This document shows positions 25,688 through 34,365 of a stretch of DNA of 64,000 nt, piece by piece; positions within the stretch are counted from its first letter, which is position 1; the number at the start of each line of letters is the position of its first letter. Made by a program: the position numbers and the translations under genes. The stretch covers positions 1 to 64,000 of IMG/VR virus record IMGVR_UViG_3300031951_006582; one strand, written 5' to 3'. The stretch is from a virus. A model generated the notes under the pieces. It saw nothing but the letters and a program-made list of their open reading frames with translations, was not told where the DNA came from and searched no databases.

Positions 25688-28207
25688 ATGGCACAGCCCA
25701 TTTGGAACACACCTGCAGGAAACATAGGAGCTTTCGCTTCAGGATCAGTAATAAGATTTCAGTTATCCGCGTTTCCTGTCCCGCCAGCAACAAGCCTAAC
25801 CTATCAATTGATAAGTGGGCAACTACCAGCGGGTGTTTCAATCAGTAACATCGGTTTAATTTCAGGAAACACGCAGCCTGAAATTATGAACACGACATAT
25901 ATATTTACTGTTAGGGTTACTGACAACAATCAAAACATAAGAGATAGAACGTTTTCTATTATTATGTCGGGGGTAGATGCTCCGGAATTCATTACTCCTC
26001 CAGGAACTCTATTAAATACGTTTGACAGTCTTTGGGTAGAATATCCTATTGAATATTCCGTTCCCATCCCTGATACTTCAGTGATTGTTAATTTAGTACA
26101 GGGTAGACTTCCACCTGGGTTAGAAATCAATGAATTTGGATTGATCAGAGGATATCCCAATCCCCCGGTTGTTAATGTTAGCTTAGGCTCAGTAAATGCT
26201 TCAGTGCTTGCAACTATAGATAATACCATGGTTGCATCAAGCACACTTGGATTTCGTCCAGGTCGTCCTATTGTGTTCAGCGGTGATGTGTTCGGTGGCG
26301 TAACAGCAGATCAAACTTATTATGTTAGAGAGATAATAGATAGCACTACATTTACAATCTCTACTTCAGTCAATGGTCCAATATATGAGCTATCGAACGA
26401 TGCAGGATTTATGATTGCATTTTTACCTAATATCTCAGTAGGTCAGCCCACTATACAAACTTACGATTTTACACTAAAGTTGATAACGCCATTTGGTGAA
26501 GCACTTGAAACTTATTCAATTGTTGTTACCAATCAGAATGCCTCCCCGTCAATTGGTGGCCCGGGTAGACCATTCAATACTAGACCGCCGACCATCTTGA
26601 ATACAAGACCGCTCACTTATGATATTTTAGTGAACGATATTGATTACAGATTTTATCTATTTCCGCCAAACAGTCGCGGAGAAACTTATGCTCCAACTCA
26701 GTTAGCCAATATCGGAAGATTCAACAGTGATGACAAGTTTGCTTTTCAAATCTTAGGAAAAGACTTTGACAATAGCGAACTTGAATATGTGTTTGCTAAC
26801 TTACCATTAGGATTAGTGGGGGATTCTACTACCGGATGGGTAACTGGAAATCCAATGATTTCTCCTGACAATATAAATCAGTTTACGTTCTCAGTAGCGG
26901 TACGTAAGCGTAACAATCCTAGCATCACGACTCCATCTTTCAACTTCTCATTCATAGTTAGAAACAGCGTTGATGGTGAAATAGTTTGGGTGACTCCTAC
27001 TGATTTAGGAACAGTGTTTAACGGAACAGATAGCACGTTAAGTATAGTTGCGACGAGTGATGTACCTTTGCAATATTCTCTTGTATCTGGTACTCTTCCT
27101 CCAAATCTATCACTACTCAGCACGGGTGAATTAGCAGGCACTTTTGCTTTTCAACCTAATGATTTCTTAGTAGGTGCAGATGCCATCAGTGAATTTACAT
27201 TCACGGTAAGAGCGTCCTCTCCTAATTTCCCTATTGTCAATAGTGATAGAACGTTTACTGTATCTGTACAGCAACTATTCCCGTACCCACTAGATAACAT
27301 TTACATTAAGTGTACACCTGGTATTGCTGATAGAGACTTGTTAGCAACACTGCTGGACAATGACTCATTGATTCCTAGCGAGATGATTTATAGACCACAA
27401 GACAGTAATTTTGGTAAAGCTACCAGCGTAGTATATGAACACGCATTTGGTATAAATGCAAGTAGTTTCAATGAATATGTTGCGGCTGTTACTATAAATC
27501 ATTATTGGAGACAGTTGACCTTAGGGGAAATAAAGACTGCTGTTGCAAGAGACGAGGAAACAGGAGAAATCATTTACGAGGTTGTATATAGCTCAGTAAT
27601 TGACAATCTTGTGAATCCAAAAGGTCAAAGCGTAAGTAAAGAAATCCTTTGGCCTAGATTTATTCCACTGAATCAGGGTCCATGGTATGCCAGCGTAACT
27701 GATATCTATACGAGCTATATTGGACAGAATAATCAAGTAGATTTCTATACAAGCTTAACTCCAGGATACGCAAGGTTGCTATATCCAAACAGTTTAGATA
27801 ACATGAGAGAGCAAGTAGCAGATGTGCTGGGCACAGTGAATAACACTAACATCTTGCCATTATGGATGACAAGTCAGCAACTAGACGGTAACACATTAGG
27901 ATTTACTCCGGCTTGGGTAATATGCTATACTAAGCCCGGATTCTCAGAGACAATCAAAAACAACATCGAAACCAATTGGAAGAATCCAGTAGGACAGCTT
28001 CAAACACTTAACCTAATTGATTTCAAGATTGATAGATTTACTGTTGAAAAGAAAAATACTTACGACTTTGACAACAATTTGGTTCCCCCGGCTTGGACTT
28101 CACTACCGAGTGGTTCTCCTGTCCCTGATCCAGCAGACAGTAAAGATTTTTATGTGTTGTTCCCTCGTCCGACAATTTTACCTAACCAGCTACAATATCC
28201 ACGATAA
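25688..28207 (+). CDS. Ig-like (He_PIG type) virion adhesin
   Basis: 839 residues. Contains four copies of an Ig/cadherin-like strand motif of the form Y-x-L-x-x-G-x-LPxG(V/L)-x(6)-G-x-I-x-G: LISGQLPAGVSISNIGLISG, LVQGRLPPGLEINEFGLIRG, a diverged copy around FANLPLGLVGDSTTG, and LVSGTLPPNLSLLSTGELAG. The C-terminal about 300 residues are non-repetitive with aromatic loops. Such putative Ig domains bind surfaces on phage fibres or baseplates. It lies between two fibre-like genes and is preceded by an AAAGGATT ribosome site. Confidence 0.65.
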   Translation: MAQPIWNTPAGNIGAFASGSVIRFQLSAFPVPPATSLTYQLISGQLPAGVSISNIGLISGNTQPEIMNTTYIFTVRVTDNNQNIRDRTFSIIMSGVDAPEFITPPGTLLNTFDSLWVEYPIEYSVPIPDTSVIVNLVQGRLPPGLEINEFGLIRGYPNPPVVNVSLGSVNASVLATIDNTMVASSTLGFRPGRPIVFSGDVFGGVTADQTYYVREIIDSTTFTISTSVNGPIYELSNDAGFMIAFLPNISVGQPTIQTYDFTLKLITPFGEALETYSIVVTNQNASPSIGGPGRPFNTRPPTILNTRPLTYDILVNDIDYRFYLFPPNSRGETYAPTQLANIGRFNSDDKFAFQILGKDFDNSELEYVFANLPLGLVGDSTTGWVTGNPMISPDNINQFTFSVAVRKRNNPSITTPSFNFSFIVRNSVDGEIVWVTPTDLGTVFNGTDSTLSIVATSDVPLQYSLVSGTLPPNLSLLSTGELAGTFAFQPNDFLVGADAISEFTFTVRASSPNFPIVNSDRTFTVSVQQLFPYPLDNIYIKCTPGIADRDLLATLLDNDSLIPSEMIYRPQDSNFGKATSVVYEHAFGINASSFNEYVAAVTINHYWRQLTLGEIKTAVARDEETGEIIYEVVYSSVIDNLVNPKGQSVSKEILWPRFIPLNQGPWYASVTDIYTSYIGQNNQVDFYTSLTPGYARLLYPNSLDNMREQVADVLGTVNNTNILPLWMTSQQLDGNTLGFTPAWVICYTKPGFSETIKNNIETNWKNPVGQLQTLNLIDFKIDRFTVEKKNTYDFDNNLVPPAWTSLPSGSPVPDPADSKDFYVLFPRPTILPNQLQYPR

Positions 28208-28210
28208 ATA
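28203..28210 (+). promoter_or_regulatory. Late promoter
   Basis: GATAAATA overlapping the stop of the Ig-like gene; precedes GTG 28237. Confidence 0.7.
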
Positions 28211-28236
28211 GATTATATTAATAGGAATTTAACACA

Positions 28237-29277
28237 GTGTCACAAATCAACACTAACGGAATCAATGTAAACTATCCTGTCCCGGGGCAGAACAATAGCT
28301 CTCAGGGCTTCAGAGATAATTTTGGGCAAATTAGAACCAATCTAAACACTGCGGCAACAGAAATCACCGACTTGCAAACTAAAGTTGTGTTGAAGGCTGC
28401 ATTGGATAACTCAGTTCTTAATAACGACATGGCTAATGTACAGATTAGTAACTGTTCTACTAGAGGCTTTAGAGGTACAACTTTCAATTTAGGAAATGCT
28501 CTCGCCGGTACAGTTCTCGTTGACGTTAACAAAGCAGATGTTCATTACGGTACAGTTACTGGAAACGTAACATTGCAGTTTGGGAGCTGGGCTCCAACTA
28601 ATACTGAAAGTAAGGTTTCTCTAAGACTAGCAGTTGCTAATGTTGATGCTGTTATTTCATTGCCGAGTCAGGTAGTTTCATCTAATAACAACTTCGGTAC
28701 TACGCTAATTGAAAATTACACAAGAATCGGCAACACAGCTACTATCACTGCTCCTGCAAACACGGAAGTTCTAGAATTTACGTTTACGTCATTAGATTGC
28801 GGTAACACAATCAATATGACCCCCACCAACAGACCATATCAAGCTACTCAGATAGTAACACGTACTCCTCCCCCAACTGGCGTACCGGGCGATGTTGCAG
28901 GAACGGTATCCGTAGATGCTAACTATGTGTATGTCTGCACAGGTGATTTTGACTCAGACATATACGCTAAGGGAGTTGCAAACACAAATGCAACAGGCAA
29001 CATCATTCGACTTAACAATACTACTAACTTAGTAGCAGACGCACCAATCATCTTTACTGGTAACGTAGATACAGCAAATACAAATCTCGTAGCTAATACG
29101 GTATACTACATCAAAACAGTAGCATCACCTGATATTACTATTAGTGCTACAAGAGTAGCCGGAACGGCAGGCGCAGAGTTTGCTGTGGGGACCAAAGCTA
29201 ATATTGCTAATACTATTACAGCTACAGCTATCGTAGGTACTGATATTTGGAAACGTATTGAACTAGATACCTGGTAA
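28237..29277 (+). CDS. Fibre/baseplate-associated structural protein
   Basis: 346 residues, GTG start with a TAGGAA site and a perfect late octamer (28203-28210). The N-terminus SQINTNGINVNYPVPGQNNS then SSQGFRDNFGQIRTNLNTAA is the attachment domain also seen, in diverged form, at the start of the giant fibre. The C-terminal half is Asn/Thr-rich beta sequence. Probably a second fibre or fibre-connector subunit. Receptor unknown. Confidence 0.65.
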   Translation: MSQINTNGINVNYPVPGQNNSSQGFRDNFGQIRTNLNTAATEITDLQTKVVLKAALDNSVLNNDMANVQISNCSTRGFRGTTFNLGNALAGTVLVDVNKADVHYGTVTGNVTLQFGSWAPTNTESKVSLRLAVANVDAVISLPSQVVSSNNNFGTTLIENYTRIGNTATITAPANTEVLEFTFTSLDCGNTINMTPTNRPYQATQIVTRTPPPTGVPGDVAGTVSVDANYVYVCTGDFDSDIYAKGVANTNATGNIIRLNNTTNLVADAPIIFTGNVDTANTNLVANTVYYIKTVASPDITISATRVAGTAGAEFAVGTKANIANTITATAIVGTDIWKRIELDTW

Positions 29278-29281
29278 TATC

Positions 29282-29527
29282 GTGGAACATCCGTTTTTAA
29301 GCAGCAACGATTTAAAAGACAAGACTATTGAAGAAATTCAAGATGCTATGTCTAACTTGATGAATAAGCTTACCTTTGCTTATAGAACGCAGAACGGCCC
29401 TTTAATTCATCAACTTCAAATGGTCTTAGAAAGTCACAGAACACAATACTATAAAAAAATGGATGATATATTTGCTAAGCAAAAGCTAAACAACCAAATC
29501 AACATTCAAAGTGATAGACCAGCATGA
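29282..29527 (+). CDS. Small helical protein, unknown
   Basis: 81 residues, GTG start 4 bases after the fibre gene stop. Helical with MSNLMNKLTFAYRTQNGPLI and a HQLQMVLESHRTQYYKKMDD coiled-coil stretch. Its stop overlaps the next ATG. Small helical proteins next to fibre genes in T4-like phages may be chaperones or structural parts; neither can be shown here. Confidence 0.6.
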   Translation: MEHPFLSSNDLKDKTIEEIQDAMSNLMNKLTFAYRTQNGPLIHQLQMVLESHRTQYYKKMDDIFAKQKLNNQINIQSDRPA

Positions 29528-30081
29528 ATAACACTAGGATTGAACGTGATTTCTGTTTTCAAACAGGGTTGTACTTTGAAGACAAATTCCATATAGGCGT
29601 CTATGATATAACTCTATCCATGTTAGTAGAAACTGACTCAATTAAAGAACAAAATATTGCGATGGATCGCATAATCTATTTTTTGCATGAAGTAATGCAA
29701 AACTCTGTACTAATAAGTTCACGTAATCAAGACGTAATTAGACAGTATCAAGGCATAGATTTAAGAGTATGTGAGCTACCCGAAGAACCCTACGATCAAA
29801 TATTAGCAATGGTTTTGCTACTCAAGCTAAACAGCATAGCCGAAAATAGACTCAAGATTACAGATTTAGTTATCGGTTCATCACTAAGCGATGGTGTAAG
29901 GTTCAATGTAGTATCAGAAGTAGCAGAAGGTGCATTCAGCGGAAAATACTGGTGGAATAGCTCTTGTGTAGCAATGAATAGCCGCGACTTTGAGATAGGA
30001 GATCATAGCAAAGTTATCAAGCTATTCACTGATGATTGGATCAATTTGGGTCTATCCTGGCGAGATATGGCTAAAAATTAA
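29524..30081 (+). CDS. Conserved-looking hypothetical protein
   Basis: 185 residues (MNNTRIERDFCFQTGLYFED; IAMDRIIYFLHEVMQNSVLI; TDLVIGSSLSDGVRFNVVSE). Mixed alpha/beta with a likely central sheet. ATG overlaps the preceding stop by 4 bases (ATGA), so it is coupled to the 29282 gene and late. No family recognised. Confidence 0.6.
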   Translation: MNNTRIERDFCFQTGLYFEDKFHIGVYDITLSMLVETDSIKEQNIAMDRIIYFLHEVMQNSVLISSRNQDVIRQYQGIDLRVCELPEEPYDQILAMVLLLKLNSIAENRLKITDLVIGSSLSDGVRFNVVSEVAEGAFSGKYWWNSSCVAMNSRDFEIGDHSKVIKLFTDDWINLGLSWRDMAKN

Positions 30082-30082
30082 C

Positions 30083-30110
30083 TTGCTTTTTTACAGCATC
30101 TATGTAATAA
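30083..30110 (+). promoter_or_regulatory. Probable promoter, near-leaderless (DnaE-like gene)
   Basis: TTGCTT (30083-30088), 16-base spacer, TAATAA (30105-30110), then 7 bases to the ATG at 30118. Weaker boxes than the other early promoters, but the geometry is the same. Confidence 0.5.
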
Positions 30111-30117
30111 TGACATT

Positions 30118-30627
30118 ATGCTAAAAGACAAATACGGTCAAATTATATATTCTGAAAAAGATTTAGTAGAACTATATCTTGCAAATCCTGATTTGGTTTT
30201 TTCTAGACCGATACTGTCAGACAGCAACATACCCTTTGATCAAGACTTGAATATTGACACTATTCCAAAGATAGTGAAATACATTTCATCTGATATCTCA
30301 GTTGAAGCCTTCGATATGATGAAGCAAAACAACTGGCATATGCCGGATGAATACAAAAATCTTGATATTGCAAAGTATGTATTAGATCAGTGTCAACACG
30401 AAGAAGAAATACAGAGAGCAGGACAAGAACTCCTTCTATATCAAGAAAGAGATATGTTCATTCTGTTGAAGTACTTGAAGTATCTCGTTGACACGATGAG
30501 AAATAACAACATTGTTTGGGGAGTAGGCAGAGGTTCTAGTGTTTCTAGCTTTGTTTTATTCTTGATAGGAGTCCATAAAATCAATTCGTTGTATTATGGA
30601 CTAGAGATTGATGAATTTTTAAAATAG
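30118..30627 (+). CDS. DnaE-like polymerase III alpha fragment without catalytic acidic residues
   Basis: 169 residues. The C-terminal half reads RDMFILLKYLKYLVDTMRNN, then VWGVGRGSSVSSFVLFLIGV and INSLYYGLEIDEFLK. This tracks the DnaE palm entry (YF-x-I-V-x-D-x-I-x-W-A, V-GPGRGSAAGSLVAY-x-LGI, DPL-x-Y-x-L-x-F-ERFLN). The protein stops just where DnaE continues into the PDIDxDF catalytic motif. So it keeps the GS motif of the C-family fold but has none of the metal-binding aspartates. The N-terminal half is helical and unassigned. Transcribed from its own leaderless early-type promoter. Function unknown; it may bind DNA or host polymerase. Confidence 0.6.
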   Translation: MLKDKYGQIIYSEKDLVELYLANPDLVFSRPILSDSNIPFDQDLNIDTIPKIVKYISSDISVEAFDMMKQNNWHMPDEYKNLDIAKYVLDQCQHEEEIQRAGQELLLYQERDMFILLKYLKYLVDTMRNNNIVWGVGRGSSVSSFVLFLIGVHKINSLYYGLEIDEFLK

Positions 30628-30642
30628 TCAGCTATTTAGATA

Positions 30643-30650
30643 TATAAATA
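30643..30650 (+). promoter_or_regulatory. Late promoter, exact T4 octamer
   Basis: TATAAATA before ATG 30668, preceded by a weak 6-bp hairpin (30622-30637). Confidence 0.7.
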
Positions 30651-30667
30651 GTAGAAAGGAGTCAGTT

Positions 30668-31120
30668 ATGGCAAAGTATAGAACAGCACAGGGAAAAGTC
30701 GTTGATATGGCACAACTTGCTGCAAAGAATGAGCGTACTCGTGCAGTAGGAAACATGAGCGTAAACGCTCGTGGTGATACTATTGATGGTCAAGGAAGAA
30801 TTATTCTTCCAGTCACTAAGAAGGTTGGCGAGAAGTATCAAAGAACAGTAAGCAATCGTGCAGCTAATATCGTTAAGAGAAAGCAGGTAGATAGCTTTAC
30901 TCCAATTGAAAACGCGCCTGCCCCTGAGACTAAGGTTGAACTAACAGAGGAAGAACTTGAATTTTTAGATACTGCCGAGGAAGATAATGAAATTGAAGCT
31001 ATCAAGGCAGTTGAGGCAGCTAAGGCATTAGAAGCAGCGAGAGCCGAAGAAATGAAGAAAAAGATTAAAGTTAAACCAGCAAGTGAAGCACCGGACTTTT
31101 TTGATCCTAGTAAAGACTAA
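30668..31120 (+). CDS. Conserved T4-like phage protein, unknown
   Basis: 150 residues. MAKYRTAQGKVVDMAQLAAK, NERTRAVGNMSVNARGDTID and RIILPVTKKVGEKYQRTVSN form a basic N-terminal half; the C-terminal half is acidic then Ala/Glu/Lys helical, ending PDFFDPSKD. I recall similar proteins in T4-like marine phages but no function. Late promoter TATAAATA at 30643-30650 and an AAAGGAG site precede it, so it is likely virion-associated. Confidence 0.65.
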   Translation: MAKYRTAQGKVVDMAQLAAKNERTRAVGNMSVNARGDTIDGQGRIILPVTKKVGEKYQRTVSNRAANIVKRKQVDSFTPIENAPAPETKVELTEEELEFLDTAEEDNEIEAIKAVEAAKALEAARAEEMKKKIKVKPASEAPDFFDPSKD

Positions 31121-31122
31121 AA

Positions 31123-31491
31123 ATGGCAAATCAAGCACATAAAACAAGACATAAATTTAAAAAGCTTATTCCACTCAAGGACACAATTCTTGTTCATGGG
31201 ATGGAATTTAAAGAGCGTCTTAGTCGCGGAGGTCTTATTCTCCTAGACGATGACATGAAAAGTCAAGGCATTCGGCCCAGATGGGCACAGGTCTATGCAG
31301 TTGGGCCGGATGTTACTGATGTTAAAGTAGGCGATTATATTATGATAGCACACGGTCGCTGGTCACGTGGTCAAGCAATTGAAGACGAAACTGGCGAGAA
31401 AGTAATCCGTAAAGTAGACCCTAATGATATTTTATTAATAAGTGATGAACCAGTACAAGATTATACAATGAGTGATAAAATTATTGCGTAA
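31123..31491 (+). CDS. GroES/gp31-like co-chaperonin
   Basis: 122 residues. KLIPLKDTILVHGMEFKERL, SRGGLILLDDD and RWAQVYAVGPDVTDVKVGDY then IMIAHGRWSRG reproduce the GroES beta-barrel (PL-x-D-x-V ... GGI-x-LP ... G-x-VxAVGPG ... VKVGD-x-V). T4 gp31 replaces host GroES so that GroEL can fold the major capsid protein. The mobile-loop region is present; the family's C-terminal ILL-x-DE-P pattern (NDILLISDEPV) is also seen. Starts 2 bases after the preceding stop, in a late transcript. Confidence 0.8.
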   Translation: MANQAHKTRHKFKKLIPLKDTILVHGMEFKERLSRGGLILLDDDMKSQGIRPRWAQVYAVGPDVTDVKVGDYIMIAHGRWSRGQAIEDETGEKVIRKVDPNDILLISDEPVQDYTMSDKIIA

Positions 31492-31494
31492 GTG

Positions 31495-31552
31495 GATTGG
31501 GAAGTGAGAAACATTTCTAAGAGGCTCGTGTGGCGAGAATCACTTCCCAATC
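31495..31552 (+). ncRNA. Structured RNA element: 13-bp stem with branched loop
   Basis: GATTGGGAAGTGA (31495-31507) is perfectly complementary to TCACTTCCCAATC (31540-31552). The 32-base interior holds CTCG-TGTGG-CGAG and a weak GAA-ACAT-TTC hairpin, so a three-way-junction fold is possible. There is no T-run after it, so it is not a plain terminator. It fills most of the 85-base gap between groES and the small membrane gene. Role unknown: processing site, mRNA stabiliser or small RNA. Confidence 0.5.
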
Positions 31553-31576
31553 TGATTAACATTTAAGTGTGAGAAT

Positions 31577-31759
31577 ATGACAAACAAAACCATCAAAGAC
31601 TATGCACCCTATATCGCTGCATTTGCTGCCTTAGGCGCAGCCGCTGCTGCTGCTACTTTTGCATATGTAAAAACTTCAAAATCCCTTAAGGAATTGGAAG
31701 ATATTGATCTTGACTTTGGCAATGATTCCGTGTTATCTTCTGTTTTTAAGAAGGACTAA
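31577..31759 (+). CDS. Small Ala-rich membrane protein
   Basis: 60 residues. One TM helix (YIAAFAALGAAAAAATFAYV) followed by an acidic cytoplasmic-type tail (KELEDIDLDFGNDSVLSSVF). It starts downstream of the structured RNA element and ends 3 bases before the GTG of the clamp loader, so the two may be co-transcribed. Function unknown. Confidence 0.55.
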   Translation: MTNKTIKDYAPYIAAFAALGAAAAAATFAYVKTSKSLKELEDIDLDFGNDSVLSSVFKKD

Positions 31760-31762
31760 TCT

Positions 31763-32686
31763 GTGAAGAATCAATTGTGGGTTGAGAAGTACCGCCCTAA
31801 TACGGTGAGTGATTATGTATTCGTTGACGAAAATCAGAAACAAATTGTACAACGCTGGATTTCTGATGAGTCCATTCCTCATCTACTGCTTTCAGGCGAT
31901 CCAGGCACAGGCAAAACGACTCTTGCAAAAGTTCTCATCAACGAACTAGGCATTGAAGAATTTGACGTTCTTGAAATCAATGCGTCTCGTGAGAACGGCA
32001 TTGATGCATTGCGTGAACGTATCAATGGCTTTGTTCAAACGATGCCTTTTGGTAAGTTCAAGATCGTTCTACTAGACGAAGCTGACTATCTTACTCAGCC
32101 TGCACAGGCAGCACTTCGTAACGATATGGAAGCGTATCATCAAACAGTGCGCTACATTCTGACTTGTAATTATCAGCACAAGATTATACCTGCGTTGAAG
32201 TCACGTTGTCAAGAATTTCATATCGCAAAGCCCGATATCACTGAATACACAACTCGTGCAGCTACAGTGCTGATTACAGAGGGCATTGACTTTGACCTTG
32301 ATGACCTTGATACTTATGTTCGTGGTTGCTATCCCGATCTTCGCAAGTGTCTTAATCAGCTACAGCAGAACAGCGTTGATGGCAAGCTTAATAAGCCACA
32401 GTCAACTGGCAGCGGCGAAGATGAACTATTGATTGCTGCAACTGATTTGTTCAAGAGCGGTAAGATTCTTGAAGGTCGTCAACAGTTGATGCAGTATATC
32501 AGTCTGTATCCAACTCGTATTGAAGATTGCTATCGTTGGATGTATGACAATCTTGATTTGTGGGGCAATACTAATGAGCGTAAGGATGCAGCAATCATTA
32601 CGATTCGCAATGGTCTTGCTAATCTGCCGCTTGTTGGCATCCCTGAGATTAGTCTTGCGGCAACACTCGTAGAATTAACAGCCTAA
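31763..32686 (+). CDS. 44: Clamp loader ATPase, gp44-like
   Basis: 307 residues (T4 gp44: 319), GTG start. WVEKYRPNTVSDYVF (RFC box II), GDPGTGKTTLAKVL (Walker A), VLLDEADYLT (Walker B), a TCNYQHKI sensor 1 and a LKSRCQEFHI SRC motif: the AAA+ RFC small-subunit/gp44 family. With a gp62 partner it loads the gp45 clamp onto primer ends. gp45 and gp43 are 27-30 kb downstream. No clear gp62 was recognised beside it. Confidence 0.9.
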   Translation: MKNQLWVEKYRPNTVSDYVFVDENQKQIVQRWISDESIPHLLLSGDPGTGKTTLAKVLINELGIEEFDVLEINASRENGIDALRERINGFVQTMPFGKFKIVLLDEADYLTQPAQAALRNDMEAYHQTVRYILTCNYQHKIIPALKSRCQEFHIAKPDITEYTTRAATVLITEGIDFDLDDLDTYVRGCYPDLRKCLNQLQQNSVDGKLNKPQSTGSGEDELLIAATDLFKSGKILEGRQQLMQYISLYPTRIEDCYRWMYDNLDLWGNTNERKDAAIITIRNGLANLPLVGIPEISLAATLVELTA

Positions 32687-32697
32687 GGAGAATATAA

Positions 32698-33117
32698 ATG
32701 GCTAAATGGAACCTAATGCCGAAATACAAGAAAAGTATTCAAGAAATTGAATTTTGGACAAAAGACGGTAAAGTAATTCAGTATAGTGTTTGGTGGCGCG
32801 GCGGTAACGTCATTCTCAATACCGCTACTGACGAAGCACCTGAAATTGATTTAGAGAATGCCGATGATGACGGGTTGGATGTGTATTCCCTTGCTGACGG
32901 TGAAAATATTCTAGACGTAGAAATGGATAGCTTCTGGGACGGCGACAGTACTGAATGGTTAGCTGTCTCTCCCGATGTAACAGAAGAAGAACTACAGGAA
33001 GTTATTGATGCTTGGGAAGAAGAATGGAGCGAAGGCGTAGAAAATCTTGGCTGGGAACTTGATGACAGCGAAGTATATTTCCACGGCGAGTTAGAGATTG
33101 AAAAGGTAGAAGAATGA
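32698..33117 (+). CDS. Acidic Trp-rich protein, unknown
   Basis: 139 residues with an N-terminal beta part (KSIQEIEFWTKDGKVIQYSV, WWRGGNVIL) and a very acidic C-terminus (DAWEEEWSEGVENLGWELDD). It directly follows the clamp loader with an AAGGAG site, the place of gp62 in T4, but it has no visible likeness to gp62. The charge suggests a protein-binding or DNA-mimic-like role; this is speculative. Confidence 0.6.
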   Translation: MAKWNLMPKYKKSIQEIEFWTKDGKVIQYSVWWRGGNVILNTATDEAPEIDLENADDDGLDVYSLADGENILDVEMDSFWDGDSTEWLAVSPDVTEEELQEVIDAWEEEWSEGVENLGWELDDSEVYFHGELEIEKVEE

Positions 33118-33416
33118 GATACCTATTAATTTCGTATCTTAGAAAAGTTAACGGACAGATTGATGAAATGGTCAATGTGTCTAAGCGTGTTCGTACCAGT
33201 GATATGAATAATGCCAATGTTATTCTTGATTTTGCTGAAGGAAAAATAGTAAAGTGCGTGATTGAAGGCAGAAATCACGACACTACATTTGAACAAATGC
33301 GTGACTATTACTTTAAGGTATATCCTCAACTTGTACAACAGCTAGAAAAGGAAGCACCTATTACTGCTGATCAAGAAAAGAAGGCAAGTAAGATTAAAGT
33401 AAAAACGGGGCGCTAA
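33114..33416 (+). CDS. Conserved-looking small protein, unknown
   Basis: 100 residues. Beta-rich N-terminus (MRYLLISYLRKVNGQIDEMV) and a helical, basic C-terminal tail (EKKASKIKVKTGR). ATG overlaps the previous stop (ATGA). Its stop codon lies inside the loop-side of a bidirectional terminator shared with the convergent phoH gene. No family recognised. Confidence 0.6.
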   Translation: MRYLLISYLRKVNGQIDEMVNVSKRVRTSDMNNANVILDFAEGKIVKCVIEGRNHDTTFEQMRDYYFKVYPQLVQQLEKEAPITADQEKKASKIKVKTGR

Positions 33417-33427
33417 GGCCCCGTTTT
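33402..33427. terminator. Bidirectional terminator between the 33114 gene and phoH
   Basis: AAAACGGGGC (33402-33411), loop GCTAAG, GCCCCGTTTT (33418-33427). Perfect 10-bp stem with A-run and T-run, serving both convergent genes; it includes the stop codon of the plus-strand gene. Confidence 0.88.
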
Positions 33428-33429
33428 CA

Positions 33430-34200
33430 TTATGAGTACATATTTAAAATATGTTCAATAATCTTGTGTCTTCTAATGTCTCTTGTGTCAAACTCACAAG
33501 CAGCCATTCCAGGAACACGATGTTCTAGAATCTTAGATTTCAAATCTAACAATCCATTGTCTAAAGTTTTTCTGTCGGTTTGCTCAACGTCGCCAGTAAT
33601 AACAATCTTACTGCCCTCACCAATTCTTGTCATTAGCATTTTCATCTGACTAGGCGTTGCATTCTGGGCTTCGTCCAGAATGATCCAACTATGTTTGAAA
33701 TTGCGGCCTCTACAGAAGGCCAGGGGCGCAATTTCAATAATCTGCTCACTGATCATATACTCTAGTTCTTTGGTTGAATAATATTCTCTCAACACATCAA
33801 AAAGAGGTCTGACCCACGGTTCCATTTTTTGATTTAAGTCTCCAGGCAAAAACCCGTGCTTTTCATCATCAACTGCCACTGCTGGTCTTGTAAGTAATAT
33901 TTTATCACAATCACCTCTCCTCATTGCTTGGATTGCCGCTAGCATTGCTAGGTATGTTTTACCGGTTCCCGCAGGACCACTCACTACGACTATATCTATG
34001 TTAGGATCTGTCAAATTGACTATGTATTTTTCCTGATTTACCGATTGAGGTATTAGTTCGATAGGTCTTGTGGCCCTTTTGGGTTGGGTTTGGTTGAAAT
34101 CAATTGTTTTTGATTCATTAGCGTAAGTATGCTCATATTGAGGTTTCTTACTATAACGTGTGTCTTTCTGTCTTAGTGCGCTTGTTTTTCTTTTGCTCAC
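33430..34200 (-). CDS. phoH: PhoH-like ATPase
   Basis: 256 residues. VVSGPAGTGKTYLAMLAAIQ (Walker A), LLTRPAVAVDDEKHGFLPGD, then EIAPLAFCRGRNFKHSWIIL-DEAQNATPSQMKML (Walker B) and KIVITGDVEQTDR: the PhoH core, a RecA-like ATPase related to helicase domain 1. PhoH is common in marine phages, where a role in RNA or phosphate metabolism is assumed but unproven. The first about 50 residues are Lys/Thr-rich and variable. Good GGAGAAAT ribosome site. It is the only minus-strand gene between 9.2 and 64 kb. Confidence 0.9.
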   Translation of the reverse strand: MSKRKTSALRQKDTRYSKKPQYEHTYANESKTIDFNQTQPKRATRPIELIPQSVNQEKYIVNLTDPNIDIVVVSGPAGTGKTYLAMLAAIQAMRRGDCDKILLTRPAVAVDDEKHGFLPGDLNQKMEPWVRPLFDVLREYYSTKELEYMISEQIIEIAPLAFCRGRNFKHSWIILDEAQNATPSQMKMLMTRIGEGSKIVITGDVEQTDRKTLDNGLLDLKSKILEHRVPGMAACEFDTRDIRRHKIIEHILNMYS

Positions 34201-34306
34201 ATATTTCTCCTAATCTGTGCTTTTGACACTTGAGAACTTTTGCTCTCAAAAGTACTTAGAATAAGGATATGAGTAAACTATCAGCAAGTAAAAAAATCTT
34301 TCCTGT

Positions 34307-34314
34307 GATAAATA
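34307..34314 (+). promoter_or_regulatory. Late promoter, distal of a tandem pair
   Basis: GATAAATA in the 178-base gap between phoH and the 34379 gene. The gap also holds TTGAGA/TCTCAA inverted arms (34230-34235 and 34243-34248) in the phoH leader. Nothing else was seen in the gap. Confidence 0.65.
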
Positions 34315-34365
34315 CTTACTCAGTTCGCTGTGAAACAGACGATTCTTGTATTCTGCTTCCGGAAA

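Noticed and set aside
31495-31552. Reading the 13-bp stem as an ordinary terminator
   Set aside because: No T-run follows and the loop is 32 bases with internal pairing, so it is listed as a structured RNA instead.
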